A DNA stretch of 29,234 nucleotides from JAYPUG01 sp038117265 (GCA_038117265.1 JAYOFO010000032.1:1-29234), one strand, 5' to 3'; counted from the first letter of the stretch, positions 1 to 7,091 are shown. Numbers and translations: made by a program. Notes: a model not told the origin generated them from the letters alone.

Positions 1-106
1 CGATCAGCAGGATCACCAGCGCGCCGATGATCTGCAGGCCATAGGCGATCGCGAACTCCGACGCCGTGTCGATGATGTTGGTGACGAGTTGGGGTTGGGC
101 TTCCAT
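1..106 (-). CDS. MscS-family mechanosensitive channel, N-terminal fragment (runs off the window)
   Basis: Read on the minus strand from an ATG at 106-104, 35 codons are visible before the window edge. They give a short polar start (MEAQPQLVTNIID) and then a hydrophobic first membrane segment containing YGLQIIGALVILLI. MscS-type small-conductance channels begin this way: a short periplasmic N terminus followed by a Gly/Ala-rich helix. The channel opens under membrane tension and releases solutes during hypo-osmotic shock. The pore helix and the cytoplasmic vestibule lie outside the window, so the assignment rests only on the N-terminal pattern. It diverges from the antiporter gene to its right. 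Confidence 0.55.
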   Translation of the reverse strand, partial: MEAQPQLVTNIIDTASEFAIAYGLQIIGALVILLI

Positions 107-303
107 CGTGACTTTCTTTCGCCGTTGCCCCTTCGCCGTACCGGAGCGGTTTCCCCAAACCTATCGCCAAACGCCGCCGCCGCAAATCGCGCCGACACCC
201 GATTTTCCTTGAAAAGCGGCGCCGACATCGCGATTTACCGTTGCGTCGGCATCCGTGGGGGATCCGCCGGGCAAAAAGCGGGCGCGGGCACCGGGAGGTC
301 CCA
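107..303. promoter_or_regulatory. Divergent intergenic region between mscS-like and antiporter genes
   Basis: This gap of about 200 bases must hold the promoters of two divergent genes. On the plus strand TTGAAA at 209-214 is a fair -35 hexamer, but the hexamer 17 bases later (GATTTA, 232-237) is a poor -10. A GGGAGGT Shine-Dalgarno-like run sits at 293-299, just upstream of the antiporter coding sequence. No strong dyad was seen. Confidence 0.3.
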
Positions 304-1275
304 ATCAGTTACGTCGGTTTCATCGAGGCCGCGATCGGGCTTGCCCTGCTGCTGTTCTCCGCCGACTTCATGGTCCGCGGCGCAGTCGGCATCGCGCGCA
401 GCTTCGGCCTGCCGCCGCTGGTGATCGGCCTGTCGGTGATCGCCATCGGCACGTCGGCGCCCGAGCTGGTCACCACGCTGACGGCGGCGCTGAACGACGC
501 CGCCGACCTGGCGCTGGGCAACATCGTCGGCAGCAACCTCGCCAACATGCTCCTGATCCTCGGCGTCGCCGCCGTCATGCGGCCGATCGTCTGCTCCCCG
601 CGGGTGATCGCGCGCGACGGCTCGACCGTGCTCGCCGCCACCGCCCTGTTCGTGGCGATCGGCATGACCGGCACCTTCGTGCTGTGGCATGGCCTGGTGC
701 TGCTGGCCGGCCTCGTCACCTATCTCTACCTGACCTACCGCGCCGAGAGCGCGAGCGACGCCGAGAGCCTGCACAAGCAGGACGCCGACGACGTCTCGGG
801 CGTGCCCGAGCGCATCTGGGTCTCGCTGCTGCTCACGCTGGGCGGGCTCGCCGGCACGGTGATCGGCGCCAAGCTGCTGGTCGATGGCGGCGTCGCGGTC
901 GCCGAATCCCTCGGCGTGTCGCAGGCCGTCATCGGACTCACCCTGGTCGCGCTCGGCACCAGCCTGCCCGAGCTGGCGATCGTCATCGTCGCCAGCCTGC
1001 GCGGCCACAGCGATGTCGCCCTCGGCAACGTGCTGGGCAGCAACATCTTCAACCTGTTGGGCATCACCGGCGCGGTCACCCTGGTCACGCCGCTGGCGGT
1101 GCCGGCCACCCTGCTCGCGTTCGACTTCTGGGTGCTCCTGGGGGTCACCATCCTGATGCTGCCGATGATGCTGACCGGGGGCCGGTTGTGCCGGCGCGAG
1201 GGCGCGCTGCTGATCGTGCTCTACGGCGTCTACATGGCGTTCCAGTTCGACGCGGTGCGCGGGCTGGTGCTTTAG
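241..1275 (+). CDS. CaCA-family calcium/sodium antiporter (YrbG-like)
   Basis: This is an integral inner-membrane cation/Ca2+ exchanger that moves Ca2+ against Na+ or H+. It has the two inverted alpha repeats of the CaCA superfamily. The first contains VIGLSVIAIGTSAPELVTTL and then GNIVGSNLANMLLI. The second contains VIGLTLVALGTSLPELAIVI and then GNVLGSNIFNLLGI. The acidic residue in each GTSxPE motif is the expected ion ligand. The start is uncertain. The only conventional in-frame start is TTG at 241, which adds 21 polar residues of unlikely sequence. Homology begins at ISYVGFIEAAIGLALLL, whose first codon is ATC at 304, five bases after a strong GGGAGG at 293-298. From 304 the protein would be 323 residues, normal for the family. 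The family call is firm; the start is not. Confidence 0.88.
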   Translation: MRRHPWGIRRAKSGRGHREVPISYVGFIEAAIGLALLLFSADFMVRGAVGIARSFGLPPLVIGLSVIAIGTSAPELVTTLTAALNDAADLALGNIVGSNLANMLLILGVAAVMRPIVCSPRVIARDGSTVLAATALFVAIGMTGTFVLWHGLVLLAGLVTYLYLTYRAESASDAESLHKQDADDVSGVPERIWVSLLLTLGGLAGTVIGAKLLVDGGVAVAESLGVSQAVIGLTLVALGTSLPELAIVIVASLRGHSDVALGNVLGSNIFNLLGITGAVTLVTPLAVPATLLAFDFWVLLGVTILMLPMMLTGGRLCRREGALLIVLYGVYMAFQFDAVRGLVL

Positions 1276-1469
1276 GGCCCGTGGCCGCACCGGAAAAGCG
1301 TGCCGTTGCCGGGGCTTAGCAGCGCTTCCCAGTTACCGTACCTGCCCACATCCCCGCGGCTCCGGTCATCGCGCCGTCACAATCGGGAGGCCGGCCGGCC
1401 ACCGGGGCCGTCGTCGGTGCGGCTGCATTAATATTTTCTAATGGATACAAGGGACTATCCACGTCGGTC

Positions 1470-1492
1470 GATTGCCTGTTTTTTAGGCAATC
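1470..1492. repeat. Hairpin-forming inverted repeat upstream of uvrC
   Basis: GATTGCCT at 1470-1477 and AGGCAATC at 1485-1492 are perfect reverse complements separated by GTTTTTT. There is no trailing T tract on either strand, so it is not a typical intrinsic terminator. It also lies about 200 bases past the antiporter stop. An operator or a structured leader is possible; the role is unknown. Confidence 0.5.
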
Positions 1493-1552
1493 AGGAGAAT
1501 ATCGAACGTTTTCCAAGGCGAAGCCGGACATCGAGGCGAGAATCGCACAGAG

Positions 1553-1561
1553 TTATCCACA
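1553..1561 (+). promoter_or_regulatory. Perfect DnaA-box match (TTATCCACA)
   Basis: The nine bases equal the high-affinity DnaA consensus. A weaker relative, CTATCCACG (two mismatches), lies near 1455-1463. Two sites are too few to suggest a replication origin. A DnaA-responsive site in front of the excision-repair operon is possible but could be chance. Confidence 0.35.
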
Positions 1562-1665
1562 CGATCTCTGGATGACAGGTCCCGGTAACCTCCGTCGCCG
1601 CGGCCAACCCCGGCCTGGCCGCCGGCTTGTGGGGGAAGCCGCAGGGCAGGTATGTAGCGGAACCG

Positions 1666-3684
1666 ATGACTGACCCATCCGACACACCCACCGCGGACAC
1701 CGCACCGGCGGAGACGAACGGGCTGGACGTGATCCGCGCCCGGCTCGCGACCCTGCCGCCCGGGCCCGGCGTGTACCGGATGCTGAACGCCGCCGGCGAT
1801 GCGCTCTATGTCGGCAAGGCGCGCAGCCTGCGCAAGCGGGTCGCCAACTACACCCAGCTCGCCCGGCTGCCGATCCGGTTGCAGCGCATGGTCGCCGAGA
1901 CCGCCGAGCTGGAGGTGGTGACGACCCACACCGAGGCCGAGGCGCTGCTGCTCGAATCGAACCTGATCAAGCGCCTGGCCCCGCGCTACAACGTGCTGCT
2001 GCGCGACGACAAGAGCTTCCCCTACATCCTGATCACCCGCCACGTCGACCGGCAGACCGTCAAGACCGGCGCCGACCCCAACGCGCGGCGCGTCCGCGAG
2101 ACCCTCCGGTCGCGCCGCCGCGCGCGATCCGGCCCCGACCCCACCGAATGGGCGGGGGTGATCAAGTACCGGGGCGCACGAACCCTGCCCGGCGAGTATT
2201 TCGGCCCCTTCGCGTCGGCCGGCGCGGTCAACCGCACCCTCAACGCACTCGAACGAGCGTTCCTGCTGCGCAGCTGCTCCGACGCGGTCTTCTCGGGCCG
2301 GACGCGCCCGTGCCTCAAGTATCAGCTCAAGCGCTGCGCCGGGCCCTGCGTCGACCTGATCGCGCCCGAGGATTACGCGACCCTGGTCGCCCAGGCCCGC
2401 CTCTTCCTCAGCGGGCGCTCGCGCGAGATCCAGGAGGCGCTGGCCGCCGAGATGAACGCGGCGTCCGAGCAGCTCGACTTCGAGGGCGCGGCCCTGTTGC
2501 GCGACCGCATCCGCGCGATGACCCAGATCCAGTCGCACCAGGACATCAACATCGAGAATCTCGACCTGCGCGACACCGACATCGTGGCGGCCGAAGAGGA
2601 AGGCGGGCGCACCTGCATCCAGGTGTTCTTCTTCCGCGGCGGGCGCAACTACGGCAACCGCGCCTATTTCCCGCGCCACGACAAGGACGAATCCATCGAG
2701 GCGGTGCTCGGGGCCTTCCTGGGCCAATTCTACGAGAACAAGCCTGCCCCGCCGGCGATCCTGCTCAGCCATACGCCTCCCGAGGCCGCGCTGATCGCCG
2801 AGGCGCTGTCGGTGCGCGCGGAGCGCAAGGTCGCCATCTCGGTGCCGCAGCGCGGCGCCCGGCGCAAGCTGGTCGACCATGCGAGGACCAACGCGCGGGA
2901 CGCGCTGGAGCGCCGCATGGCCGAGGGGGCGACCCACCGCGAACTGCTGACACGGGTCGGCGAGCTGTTCGGCCTGGACGGGCCGCCCGAGCGGATCGAG
3001 GTGTACGACAACTCCCATGTGGGCGGCGCGCATGCGACCGGCGTGATGATCGTCGCCGGCCCCGACGGTTTCGTGAAGCCGGCCTACCGGCGCTTCAACA
3101 TCCGCGGCGCGGCGACCGACGGGGGCGACGGCTACAGCCCCGGCGACGACTTCGCGATGATGCGCGAGGTGCTGCAGCGCCGCTTCGCGCGCGCGCTGAA
3201 GGAGGATCCCGACCGCAGCCGCGGCCAGTGGCCCGACCTGATCCTGATCGACGGCGGCAAGGGACAGCTCTCCGCCACCCTGGAGACGCTGGGCGAGCTG
3301 GGCATCGACGACGTGCCCACCGTCTCCATCGCCAAGGGGCCCGACCGCGACGCTGGCCGCGAGCGCTTCTTCGTCGCCGACGGCGAGCGCGACGGGTTCC
3401 AGCTACCCGAGCGCGACCCTGTGCTCTACTGCCTGCAGCGGCTGCGCGACGAGGCCCACCGCTTCGCGATCGGCACCCACCGGAAAAAGCGTTCGCGAGC
3501 CATCGCCCAGAGCCCGCTCGACGAGGTGCCCGGCATCGGCGCCCGGCGCAAGCGCGCGCTGCTCAACCATTTCGGCTCGGCGCGTGCCGTCGCGCGGGCG
3601 GGGCTCGCGGACCTGGAAAAGGTCGACGGGATCAGCGACACCGTCGCCCGGCGCATCTATGATTTCTTCCATTCCAACGGCTAG
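1666..3684 (+). CDS. uvrC: UvrABC system protein C (excinuclease subunit)
   Basis: UvrC makes both incisions flanking a DNA lesion during nucleotide excision repair, acting after UvrA and UvrB. The 672-residue protein has the N-terminal GIY-YIG nuclease domain (GPGVYRM and ALYVGKA), the conserved RGARTLPGEYFGPFASAG stretch, a Cys-rich RPCLKYQLKRCAGPC segment, and a UVR motif for UvrB contact (QLDFEGAALLRDRI). The RNase H-like 3'-incision domain follows (YDNSHVGG, LILIDGGKGQ), then C-terminal helix-hairpin-helix repeats (DEVPGIGARRKRALL). The ATG at 1666 was chosen over a TTG at 1627 because the intervening residues are unlike the family. Residues about 127-164 form a basic insertion of roughly 35 residues between PYILITRH and IKYRGAR that I do not recall in other UvrCs. 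It is the first gene of a plus-strand run with pgsA. Confidence 0.97.
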   Translation: MTDPSDTPTADTAPAETNGLDVIRARLATLPPGPGVYRMLNAAGDALYVGKARSLRKRVANYTQLARLPIRLQRMVAETAELEVVTTHTEAEALLLESNLIKRLAPRYNVLLRDDKSFPYILITRHVDRQTVKTGADPNARRVRETLRSRRRARSGPDPTEWAGVIKYRGARTLPGEYFGPFASAGAVNRTLNALERAFLLRSCSDAVFSGRTRPCLKYQLKRCAGPCVDLIAPEDYATLVAQARLFLSGRSREIQEALAAEMNAASEQLDFEGAALLRDRIRAMTQIQSHQDINIENLDLRDTDIVAAEEEGGRTCIQVFFFRGGRNYGNRAYFPRHDKDESIEAVLGAFLGQFYENKPAPPAILLSHTPPEAALIAEALSVRAERKVAISVPQRGARRKLVDHARTNARDALERRMAEGATHRELLTRVGELFGLDGPPERIEVYDNSHVGGAHATGVMIVAGPDGFVKPAYRRFNIRGAATDGGDGYSPGDDFAMMREVLQRRFARALKEDPDRSRGQWPDLILIDGGKGQLSATLETLGELGIDDVPTVSIAKGPDRDAGRERFFVADGERDGFQLPERDPVLYCLQRLRDEAHRFAIGTHRKKRSRAIAQSPLDEVPGIGARRKRALLNHFGSARAVARAGLADLEKVDGISDTVARRIYDFFHSNG

Positions 3685-3711
3685 CGCACACGGCGGGGCA
3701 GACGGCGGCCG

Positions 3712-4263
3712 ATGACCATTCCCAACATCCTGACCCTGGGGCGGATCGCGCTGATCCCGGTGGCGGTCGCGCTGCTGTTCGCCGACGACCCGGCGGTCCG
3801 CTGGTGGGCGTTCGCGCTCTATGCCGTCCTCGCGCTGACCGACTTCCTCGACGGCTGGCTGGCCCGCAAGCTGGACCAGCAGAGCGCGCTGGGCGCGCTG
3901 ATGGACCCGATCGCCGACAAGGTTCTGGTCGCCGCGCTGGTGATCGCGCTGGTCGCGCGCGGCGACATCGCGGGCTGGGACGTCGCCGCGGCAATGCTGG
4001 TGCTCGCCCGCGAGTTCCTGGTCTCGGGGCTGCGCGAGTATCTGGGGGCCCGCGCCGCCGCCCTGCCCGTCACCCGGCTCGCCAAGTGGAAGACCACCAG
4101 CCAGCTCGTCGCCATCGCCCTGTTCATCCTGGTGCCGCTGTTCGGTGCCGACTTCGCCCTGGCCGCCTCGGCCCTGTGGTGGATCGCGGCCGCGCTCACG
4201 CTGATCACCGGCTACGGCTACCTCGCCACCACCATCGACCACATGCGCCGCGGGACGGCCTGA
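3712..4263 (+). CDS. pgsA: CDP-diacylglycerol-glycerol-3-phosphate 3-phosphatidyltransferase
   Basis: PgsA transfers phosphatidyl from CDP-diacylglycerol to glycerol-3-phosphate, the committed step to phosphatidylglycerol and cardiolipin, in the inner membrane. The 183-residue protein carries the complete CDP-alcohol phosphotransferase signature DFLDGWLAR followed by G and two Asp residues (D44, D47, G48, A51, R52, G61, D65, D69). The rest is mostly hydrophobic helices with a typical TIPNILTLGRI start. It lies 27 bases after uvrC, the usual alphaproteobacterial neighbour. The next gene begins one base after its stop, so co-transcription is likely. Confidence 0.96.
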   Translation: MTIPNILTLGRIALIPVAVALLFADDPAVRWWAFALYAVLALTDFLDGWLARKLDQQSALGALMDPIADKVLVAALVIALVARGDIAGWDVAAAMLVLAREFLVSGLREYLGARAAALPVTRLAKWKTTSQLVAIALFILVPLFGADFALAASALWWIAAALTLITGYGYLATTIDHMRRGTA

Positions 4264-4264
4264 G

Positions 4265-4804
4265 ATGCGCATCGCGGGCATCGTCGGCTGGCACAATGCC
4301 GGGAAGACCTCGCTCCTGACCGCGCTGGTCGAGGAGCTGATCGCGCGCGGGCACACCGTGTCGACGGTCAAGCACGCCCACCACCGGTTCGACATGGACC
4401 AGCCCGGCAAGGATTCCTGGCGCCACCGCGAGGCCGGCGCAACCGAGGTGCTGGTCGGCTCGTCGAACCGCTGGGCCCTGCTCCACGAGCTGCGCGGCGG
4501 CCCCGAACCGACGCTCGACGAGTTACTCGCCAAGATGAGCCCGGTCGACATCGTCCTGATCGAGGGGTTCAAGGCGGGCGGCCACGACAAGATCGAGGTC
4601 TGGCGGCACGACCTCGCCGAGCCCCCCCTCGCCTGCGGCGACCCGAGCGTGGTCGCGCTGGTCGCCGACGCCAAGGCCCGCGAAACGATGACGGGCGTGC
4701 CCGGCGGCCTGCCGCGTCTCGATCCGTCGGACACCGCGGCGATCGCCGACTTCGTCGAGCGCCACTGGGGCCTGGCACGCCCCGACCGCGCCGTGGGCGA
4801 CTGA
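4265..4804 (+). CDS. mobB: Molybdopterin-guanine dinucleotide biosynthesis adapter protein MobB
   Basis: MobB is a small GTP-binding P-loop protein that assists attachment of GMP to molybdopterin when the bis-MGD cofactor is made. The 179-residue sequence opens with MRIAGIVGWHNAGKTSL, a Walker A motif with K14 and T15. The family segment STVKHAHHRFDMDQPGKDS and the DIVLIEGFKAG motif follow. The gene starts one base after the pgsA stop and ends 3 bases before moeA, so the three are almost certainly one transcript. Its usual partner mobA is not in the window. Confidence 0.93.
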   Translation: MRIAGIVGWHNAGKTSLLTALVEELIARGHTVSTVKHAHHRFDMDQPGKDSWRHREAGATEVLVGSSNRWALLHELRGGPEPTLDELLAKMSPVDIVLIEGFKAGGHDKIEVWRHDLAEPPLACGDPSVVALVADAKARETMTGVPGGLPRLDPSDTAAIADFVERHWGLARPDRAVGD

Positions 4805-4807
4805 GCG

Positions 4808-6085
4808 ATGGCCCAGCTCTCCGACGATTGCTTCGTGCCCGGCCAGGGGCTGCTCGACGCCGAGGCGGCGCTCGAGATGCTCGAGGCCCGACTGGCGCCG
4901 ATCGTCGCGAGCGAGCGCGTGTCCCTGGGCGCGGCATCGGGCCGCGTGCTCGCCGCCGACCTGGTCGCCGGCCGCGACGTGCCGCCCCACGACAATTCCG
5001 CGGTCGACGGCTACGCGGTCTGGTTCGACGACCTGACACCCGAGGCGGAAACCACCCTGCCCGTCAAGGGCCGGGTCGCCGCGGGGCAGCCCGGCGGCGA
5101 GCTGCCGGCCCGCGGAACGGCGGTGCGCATCTTCACCGGCGCACCGATCCCGGGCGGCGCGGACGGTCCCGACACCGTCCTGATGCAGGAAGACTGCACC
5201 GAGACCGAGAAGGACGGCGGGCCCGCGGTGACCGTCCCGCCGGGCATCGCGCGCGGCGCCAACCGCCGCGACCGGGGCGAGGACATCGCCGCAGGCGCAA
5301 CGGTGCTGCGCGCCGGCATGCGGCTGCGGCCGCAGGACATCGGCCTTGCCGCCTCGCTGGGCTTCGATGCGCTCGACGTCTATGCGCGGCTGACCGTGGG
5401 CGTCATGTCCACCGGCGACGAGGTCTATGAGCCCGGCACAGAGGCGCCGGCGGGCGGCATCTACGATGCGAACCGGCACGCGCTGATGGCGCTGCTCGGC
5501 GATTTGGGCTGCGCGGTGCGCGACCTGGGCATCGTGCCCGACGACCCCGCGACGATCCGCGAGACGCTGCGCGCGGCCGCGGCCGGATGCGACGCCATCG
5601 TCTCGTCGGCCGGGATGTCGGTGGGCGAGGAGGACCATCTTGCCGGCGCCGTCTCGGATCTCGGCGCGCTGCATTTCTGGAAGGTCGCAATCAAGCCCGG
5701 CCGGCCGGTCGCGTTCGGCCAGGTCGCCGGAACGCCATTCATCGGCCTGCCCGGGAACCCGGCCGCGATGATGGTCACCTTCCTGCGCATGGCGCGTCCC
5801 GCCCTGTTGCGCCTGTCGGGCGCACGCGACGTGCGGCCGCGCCTGTACCGGGTTCGCGCGGGGTTTGCCCATGCCAAGAAGCCGCGCCGGCGCGAGTATG
5901 TGCGCGTCAGCCTGACTATCGGCGACGACGGCATGCTGGAGGCCCGCAAGTTCCCGCGCGGCGGGGCGGGAATCCTGTCCTCGCTGGTCGAATCCGAGGG
6001 GCTGGTTGAATTGCCCGAGGACATGACCCAATTGACGCCGGGAACCCTGGTGTCCTATCTGCCGTTCACGGAAGTGGCGCGATGA
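4808..6085 (+). CDS. moeA: Molybdopterin molybdenumtransferase MoeA
   Basis: MoeA inserts molybdate into adenylylated molybdopterin to form active molybdenum cofactor. The 425-residue protein shows the family motifs in order: DNSAVDGYA, GTAVRIFTGAPIP, the substrate-binding VGVMSTGDEVYEPG and SSAGMSVGEEDHL, then AIKPGRPVAFGQ and GLPGNPAAMMVTF, and a C-terminal beta-barrel domain IV. Its length is normal. Its stop overlaps the moaD start (ATGA at 6082-6085), indicating translational coupling. Position between mobB and moaD completes a Mo-cofactor cluster inserted in the uvrC-pgsA-moaD-moaE order seen in many alphaproteobacteria. Confidence 0.96.
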   Translation: MAQLSDDCFVPGQGLLDAEAALEMLEARLAPIVASERVSLGAASGRVLAADLVAGRDVPPHDNSAVDGYAVWFDDLTPEAETTLPVKGRVAAGQPGGELPARGTAVRIFTGAPIPGGADGPDTVLMQEDCTETEKDGGPAVTVPPGIARGANRRDRGEDIAAGATVLRAGMRLRPQDIGLAASLGFDALDVYARLTVGVMSTGDEVYEPGTEAPAGGIYDANRHALMALLGDLGCAVRDLGIVPDDPATIRETLRAAAAGCDAIVSSAGMSVGEEDHLAGAVSDLGALHFWKVAIKPGRPVAFGQVAGTPFIGLPGNPAAMMVTFLRMARPALLRLSGARDVRPRLYRVRAGFAHAKKPRRREYVRVSLTIGDDGMLEARKFPRGGAGILSSLVESEGLVELPEDMTQLTPGTLVSYLPFTEVAR

Positions 6086-6333
6086 AGATTCTCTACTTCG
6101 CCTGGATGCGCCAGCGTGTGGGCGCGGCATCCGAGGAACTCGACCCGCCGGCGTCGGTCGACACAGTCGATGCGTTGATCGACTGGCTGATCGCGCGCGA
6201 CGAGGGCCACAAGGCCGCTTTCGCCAGGCGCGAGGCCGTGCGCGCCGCAGTGAACCAGGACTATGTGCCGTTCGACCACCCGGTCGCCGCCGGAGACGAG
6301 GTGGCGTTCTTCCCGCCCGTGACGGGCGGTTGA
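6082..6333 (+). CDS. moaD: Molybdopterin synthase small subunit (sulfur carrier) MoaD
   Basis: MoaD is an 83-residue ubiquitin-fold sulfur carrier. Its C-terminal Gly is thiocarboxylated and donates sulfur to cyclic pyranopterin monophosphate in the MoaD-MoaE complex. The sequence begins MKILYFAWMRQRVG and ends FFPPVTGG, the required C-terminal Gly-Gly tail. The start codon overlaps the moeA stop in an ATGA junction. The moaE start follows 18 bases after the stop, as expected for the two subunits of one enzyme. Confidence 0.95.
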   Translation: MKILYFAWMRQRVGAASEELDPPASVDTVDALIDWLIARDEGHKAAFARREAVRAAVNQDYVPFDHPVAAGDEVAFFPPVTGG

Positions 6334-6351
6334 CGTGAGGCAGGCAGGCCG

Positions 6352-6831
6352 ATGATCCGGGTCCAGGAAGACGATTTCGATGTCGGCGCCGAGTTGGCCG
6401 CCCTCGCGGCCGGCGACACTGGCATCGGCGGGATCGCCAGCTTCGTCGGCCTGGTGCGCGACATGGCGCCGGTCGAGGGTCACGACCGGTCGATACGGGC
6501 GATGACCCTGGAACATTATCCCGGCATGACCGAGAAGAAGCTGGCGGAGATCGAGGCCGAGGCGAATGCGCGCTGGCCGCTCGCGGCGAGCCTGATCATC
6601 CACCGCTACGGAACCCTCGCGCCGGGCGCGCAGATCGTCTTCGTCGCCTGCGCATCGGCCCACCGCGAGGCGGCGTTCGAGGCGTGTGCCTTCCTGATCG
6701 ACTGGCTGAAGACGAAGGCACCGTTCTGGAAGCTCGAGGACACCGAAGACGGCGCGACATGGGTCGAGGCGCGCGCATCCGATGACGACGCCGCCGCGCG
6801 CTGGGAGCGCAAACCCAAGGCGGCGGAATGA
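6352..6831 (+). CDS. moaE: Molybdopterin synthase catalytic subunit MoaE
   Basis: MoaE is the large subunit that converts cyclic pyranopterin monophosphate to molybdopterin using sulfur from MoaD. The 159-residue protein shows the core motifs GIGGIASFVGLVRD, MTLEHYPGM, IIHRYGTLAPG and the active-site stretch WLKTKAPFWKLE with its conserved Lys residues. Its TGA stop (6829-6831) overlaps the ATG (6828-6830) of the following selenocysteine-type gene. This ATGA junction matches the one between moeA and moaD and argues that the downstream frame is translated. Confidence 0.96.
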   Translation: MIRVQEDDFDVGAELAALAAGDTGIGGIASFVGLVRDMAPVEGHDRSIRAMTLEHYPGMTEKKLAEIEAEANARWPLAASLIIHRYGTLAPGAQIVFVACASAHREAAFEACAFLIDWLKTKAPFWKLEDTEDGATWVEARASDDDAAARWERKPKAAE

Positions 6832-7043
6832 CGATCGTTACGGAATCGACGGTCACCTGCCCGCGCTGCGGGCACCGCCGCACGGAAGCGATGCCGGCCG
6901 ACAACTGACAGGTCTTCTACGAATGTCGCTCTTGCAGCGAATTGTTGCGGGCGAAACCCGGCGATTGCTGCGTGTTCTGCTCCTACGGCGACGTGCACTG
7001 CCCGTCGGTCCAGCAGCAGAAAGGGGCCGGCAGCAGCCCATAA
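6828..7043 (+). CDS. GDCCVxC-domain protein with in-frame TGA, probable selenoprotein
   Basis: From the ATG overlapping the moaE stop, the frame runs 71 codons to TAA at 7041-7043 and is interrupted only by TGA at 6906-6908 (codon 27). Upstream is a CPRC pair (C11, C14); downstream are CRSC (C33, C36), GDCCVFCSYG (C47, C48, C51) and C58. This is the small Cys-rich family I recall as GDCCVxC domain-containing (seleno)protein. In Cys-bearing members the segment before QxFYEC reads like MPxDxC, so the TGA replaces one Cys exactly. Clean coding character on both sides and the coupled start argue against a decayed gene. Molecular function is unknown; paired thiols and a selenol suggest redox or metal chemistry. 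An ordinary annotation would stop at residue 26 or omit the gene. Sec decoding genes (selA, selB, selC) are not in the window, so their presence is untested. Confidence 0.85.
6909..6951 (+). promoter_or_regulatory. Candidate bacterial SECIS element
   Basis: Just downstream of the TGA, 6931-6938 (CTTGCAGC) can pair with 6944-6951 (GTTGCGGG) in eight pairs, three of them G-U, around a loop GAATT at 6939-6943. The loop begins with G and lies 30 bases past the TGA. Both fit the loose bacterial SECIS rules as I know them: a small apical loop about 16-37 bases from the UGA with a G among its first two bases. A competing hairpin uses 6926-6930 and 6936-6940 (TCGCT/AGCGA, loop CTTGC) and cannot form at the same time. 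Judged by eye, not folded by program. Confidence 0.5.
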
Positions 7044-7073
7044 AAAAAAAGGCGCCGCGGACGGCGCCTTTTT
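7042..7073. terminator. Bidirectional intrinsic terminator between the moa/selenoprotein run and ilvE
   Basis: GGCGCCG (7051-7057) and CGGCGCC (7062-7068) form a perfect 7-base-pair GC stem with loop CGGA. An A run precedes it (7042-7050) and a T run follows (7069-7073), so it works in both directions. It ends the uvrC-moaE-selenoprotein run on the plus strand and ilvE on the minus strand. The TAA of the selenoprotein frame leads directly into it. Confidence 0.93.
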
Positions 7074-7091
7074 CGATGATCGCGGCCGCGT

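Larger units (their letters stand above)
1276..1665. other. 390-base intergenic region with AT-rich core
   Basis: No convincing gene is present between the antiporter and uvrC. The stretch around 1428-1500 is much richer in A and T than its surroundings. It contains an 8-base-pair hairpin (1470-1492) directly followed by a CAGGAG purine run at 1493-1498 with no ATG, GTG or TTG at a useful distance. A perfect TTATCCACA lies at 1553-1561. A GGCCGGCC palindrome sits near 1390. The region presumably carries the promoter of the uvrC operon, but no well-spaced -35/-10 pair stands out. Confidence 0.5.

Noticed and set aside
1276..1665. Replication origin
   Set aside because: Only one perfect DnaA box and one poor one, with none of the usual origin neighbours such as dnaA, hemE or parAB.
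1483..3033. Long open frame antisense to uvrC
   Set aside because: GC-rich shadow of uvrC; translation is a low-complexity Arg/Gly/Asp/Val mixture with no motif. The same applies to the minus frames 3403-4995, 4523-6130, 19359-20960 and 21978-23774 and the plus frames 23733-25766 and 25639-26658.
6828..7043. Reading the TGA gene as a pseudogene or sequencing error
   Set aside because: Only one stop occurs, at a position that is Cys in recalled relatives. All downstream Cys motifs are intact in the same frame, the start is coupled to moaE, and a fitting hairpin follows. Error remains possible but is less likely.
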